The position numbers and the translations under genes are program-made. A stretch of 6,055 nt of DNA from positions 1 through 6,055 of the forward strand of contig JAGXHS010000104.1 of NCBI GenBank assembly GCA_024636075.1. The letters run 5' to 3'. Under the pieces are notes generated by a model that was not told where the DNA came from, did no database searches, and saw nothing but the letters and a program-made list of their open reading frames with translations. Of the stretch, positions 5,302 to 6,055 are shown one piece after another. This DNA comes from Propionibacteriaceae bacterium (GTDB lineage: Bacteria; Actinomycetota; Actinomycetes; Propionibacteriales; Propionibacteriaceae). Positions within the stretch are counted from its first letter, which is position 1. Each line of letters starts with the position of its first letter.

Positions 5302-6055
5302 TCAGGAGGTGGTTCCTGCCGGGGCGTTCTCGGCTGTCGTCGTGTCGATGTCGTCGTCATTGCGGACGACCTCGGCTGCTTCGAATGCGAGCTCCCGGTG
5401 CAGGACCCTGGTTTCCAGATCCAGGATCCGGTGGTGCTCCCGGTGCAACTCCTTCAAAGTGGCGACGACCGTCAACACCATGATGATGCTGAATGGCGCA
5501 GCCACCAGAATCGCCATCGTCTGCAGGGCGGACAATCCGTCGGTCAGGACGCCGTTTCGGGCACCAACCCACAACAGGATTGCGGCGATCGTACCCTCCA
5601 TCAGTGCCCAGAACACGCGGCTCAGCACCGGGGGATTCGGGTTCCCGCCGGAGGCCAGCATGTCGACCACGAAGGATGCGGAGTCAGAGCTGGTGACGAA
5701 GAACACCACGATCAGGATCAGGAACAACCCGCTCAACACCGACCCACCGGGAAGATGCTGCAACATCTGGAACAGTGCATCGTTCGTGGAGACGCTCCCG
5801 TCGGCGCCGATCAGATCGCCAGGACCCCAGATCTGCTGGTACAGAGCCGTGCCGCCCATCACGGAGAACCACAGGAACGTGATCAGGGTCGGGACGGCGA
5901 GCACGCCGAGGACGAACTCGCGGATGGTGCGGCCACGGGAGATGCGGGCGATGAAGACGCCCACGAAGGGCGACCAGCTCATCCACCAGCCCCAGTAGTA
6001 GGTGGTCCAGCTACCCAGCCATGTTGCGCCGTTTTCGCCTTGGAAGGGCATGGTA
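5302..6055 (-). CDS. BCCT-family osmolyte transporter, C-terminal part (5' end outside window)
   Basis: The frame is open to the window edge (one further codon, TAC, precedes the ATG at 6051), so this is the last roughly 250 residues of a protein usually 500-650 long. Counting from that internal Met, the family hallmark is complete: WTTYYWGWWMSW (15-26) followed by SPFVGVFIARISRGRTIREF (27-46). This includes the aromatic box Trp residues that hold quaternary-ammonium substrates in BetP TM8. FVTSSDSASFVVDMLASGG (118-136) matches the conserved TM10 region. Five membrane segments are visible (about 11-34, 45-68, 103-121, 144-163, 174-198), equivalent to TM8-TM12. A charged cytoplasmic tail follows (about 199-249), basic and helical at first, then acidic (NDDDID). 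BCCT proteins import glycine betaine, choline or carnitine, mostly coupled to sodium or protons. Substrate and coupling ion cannot be fixed because TM3-TM4 are missing. The gene ends 144 bases before the favoured thrE start. Confidence 0.95.
   Translation of the reverse strand, partial: TMPFQGENGATWLGSWTTYYWGWWMSWSPFVGVFIARISRGRTIREFVLGVLAVPTLITFLWFSVMGGTALYQQIWGPGDLIGADGSVSTNDALFQMLQHLPGGSVLSGLFLILIVVFFVTSSDSASFVVDMLASGGNPNPPVLSRVFWALMEGTIAAILLWVGARNGVLTDGLSALQTMAILVAAPFSIIMVLTVVATLKELHREHHRILDLETRVLHRELAFEAAEVVRNDDDIDTTTAENAPAGTTS

Noticed and set aside
5183..5998. Plus-strand open frame of 271 codons opposite the BCCT gene
   Set aside because: The minus strand carries the full BCCT signature and membrane pattern; the plus-strand translation is Ser/Arg/Thr-rich with no domain.

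Overview
The window is high-GC DNA with strong third-position G/C bias and fits a chromosomal segment of an actinobacterium (Actinomycetota). Three features support this: a long type-2 isoleucyl-tRNA synthetase with an altered HIGH motif, a translational T-box leader with a very short Stem I in front of it (the actinobacterial ileS arrangement), and a ThrE-type threonine/serine exporter. The sequence does not allow a reliable call to genus. I see no insertion sequence, CRISPR array, tRNA, rRNA or other mobile-element signature.

Layout from left to right: (1) 1-238, plus strand: the 3' end of a Gfo/Idh/MocA-like oxidoreductase gene that starts outside the window. (2) 251-3385, minus strand: complete ileS (1044 aa), converging on the oxidoreductase gene with only 12 bp between the stop codons. 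(3) 3386-3723: the ileS control region. A sigma-A-like promoter (3604-3631) precedes a T-box riboswitch (about 3389-3597). The riboswitch has an AUC specifier codon, a canonical T-box with UGGU, and an antisequestrator and a sequestrator that compete for the same bases around the ileS Shine-Dalgarno. (4) 3724-5157, minus strand: a complete ThrE-family exporter (477 aa from the favoured GTG start). (5) 5158-5301: a short intergenic region with a 16-bp inverted repeat close to the thrE start and a hairpin behind the next gene. (6) 5302-6055, minus strand: the 3' part of a BCCT-family (betaine/choline/carnitine type) transporter gene that runs off the window.

The three minus-strand genes (BCCT, thrE, ileS) read in the same direction. 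ileS has its own promoter and riboswitch, so it is probably a separate transcription unit. The T-box should raise IleRS synthesis when uncharged tRNA-Ile accumulates. ThrE probably exports threonine and serine, and threonine is the biosynthetic precursor of isoleucine, so the adjacency is metabolically suggestive, but no shared regulation is visible. The BCCT protein probably imports an osmolyte.

The most interesting features are the GXHH form of the IleRS HIGH motif, which is associated with mupirocin hyper-resistance in type-2 IleRS, and the unusually readable translational T-box switch. Neither is a wholly unknown system. I found no convincing evidence of an undescribed multi-gene system here.
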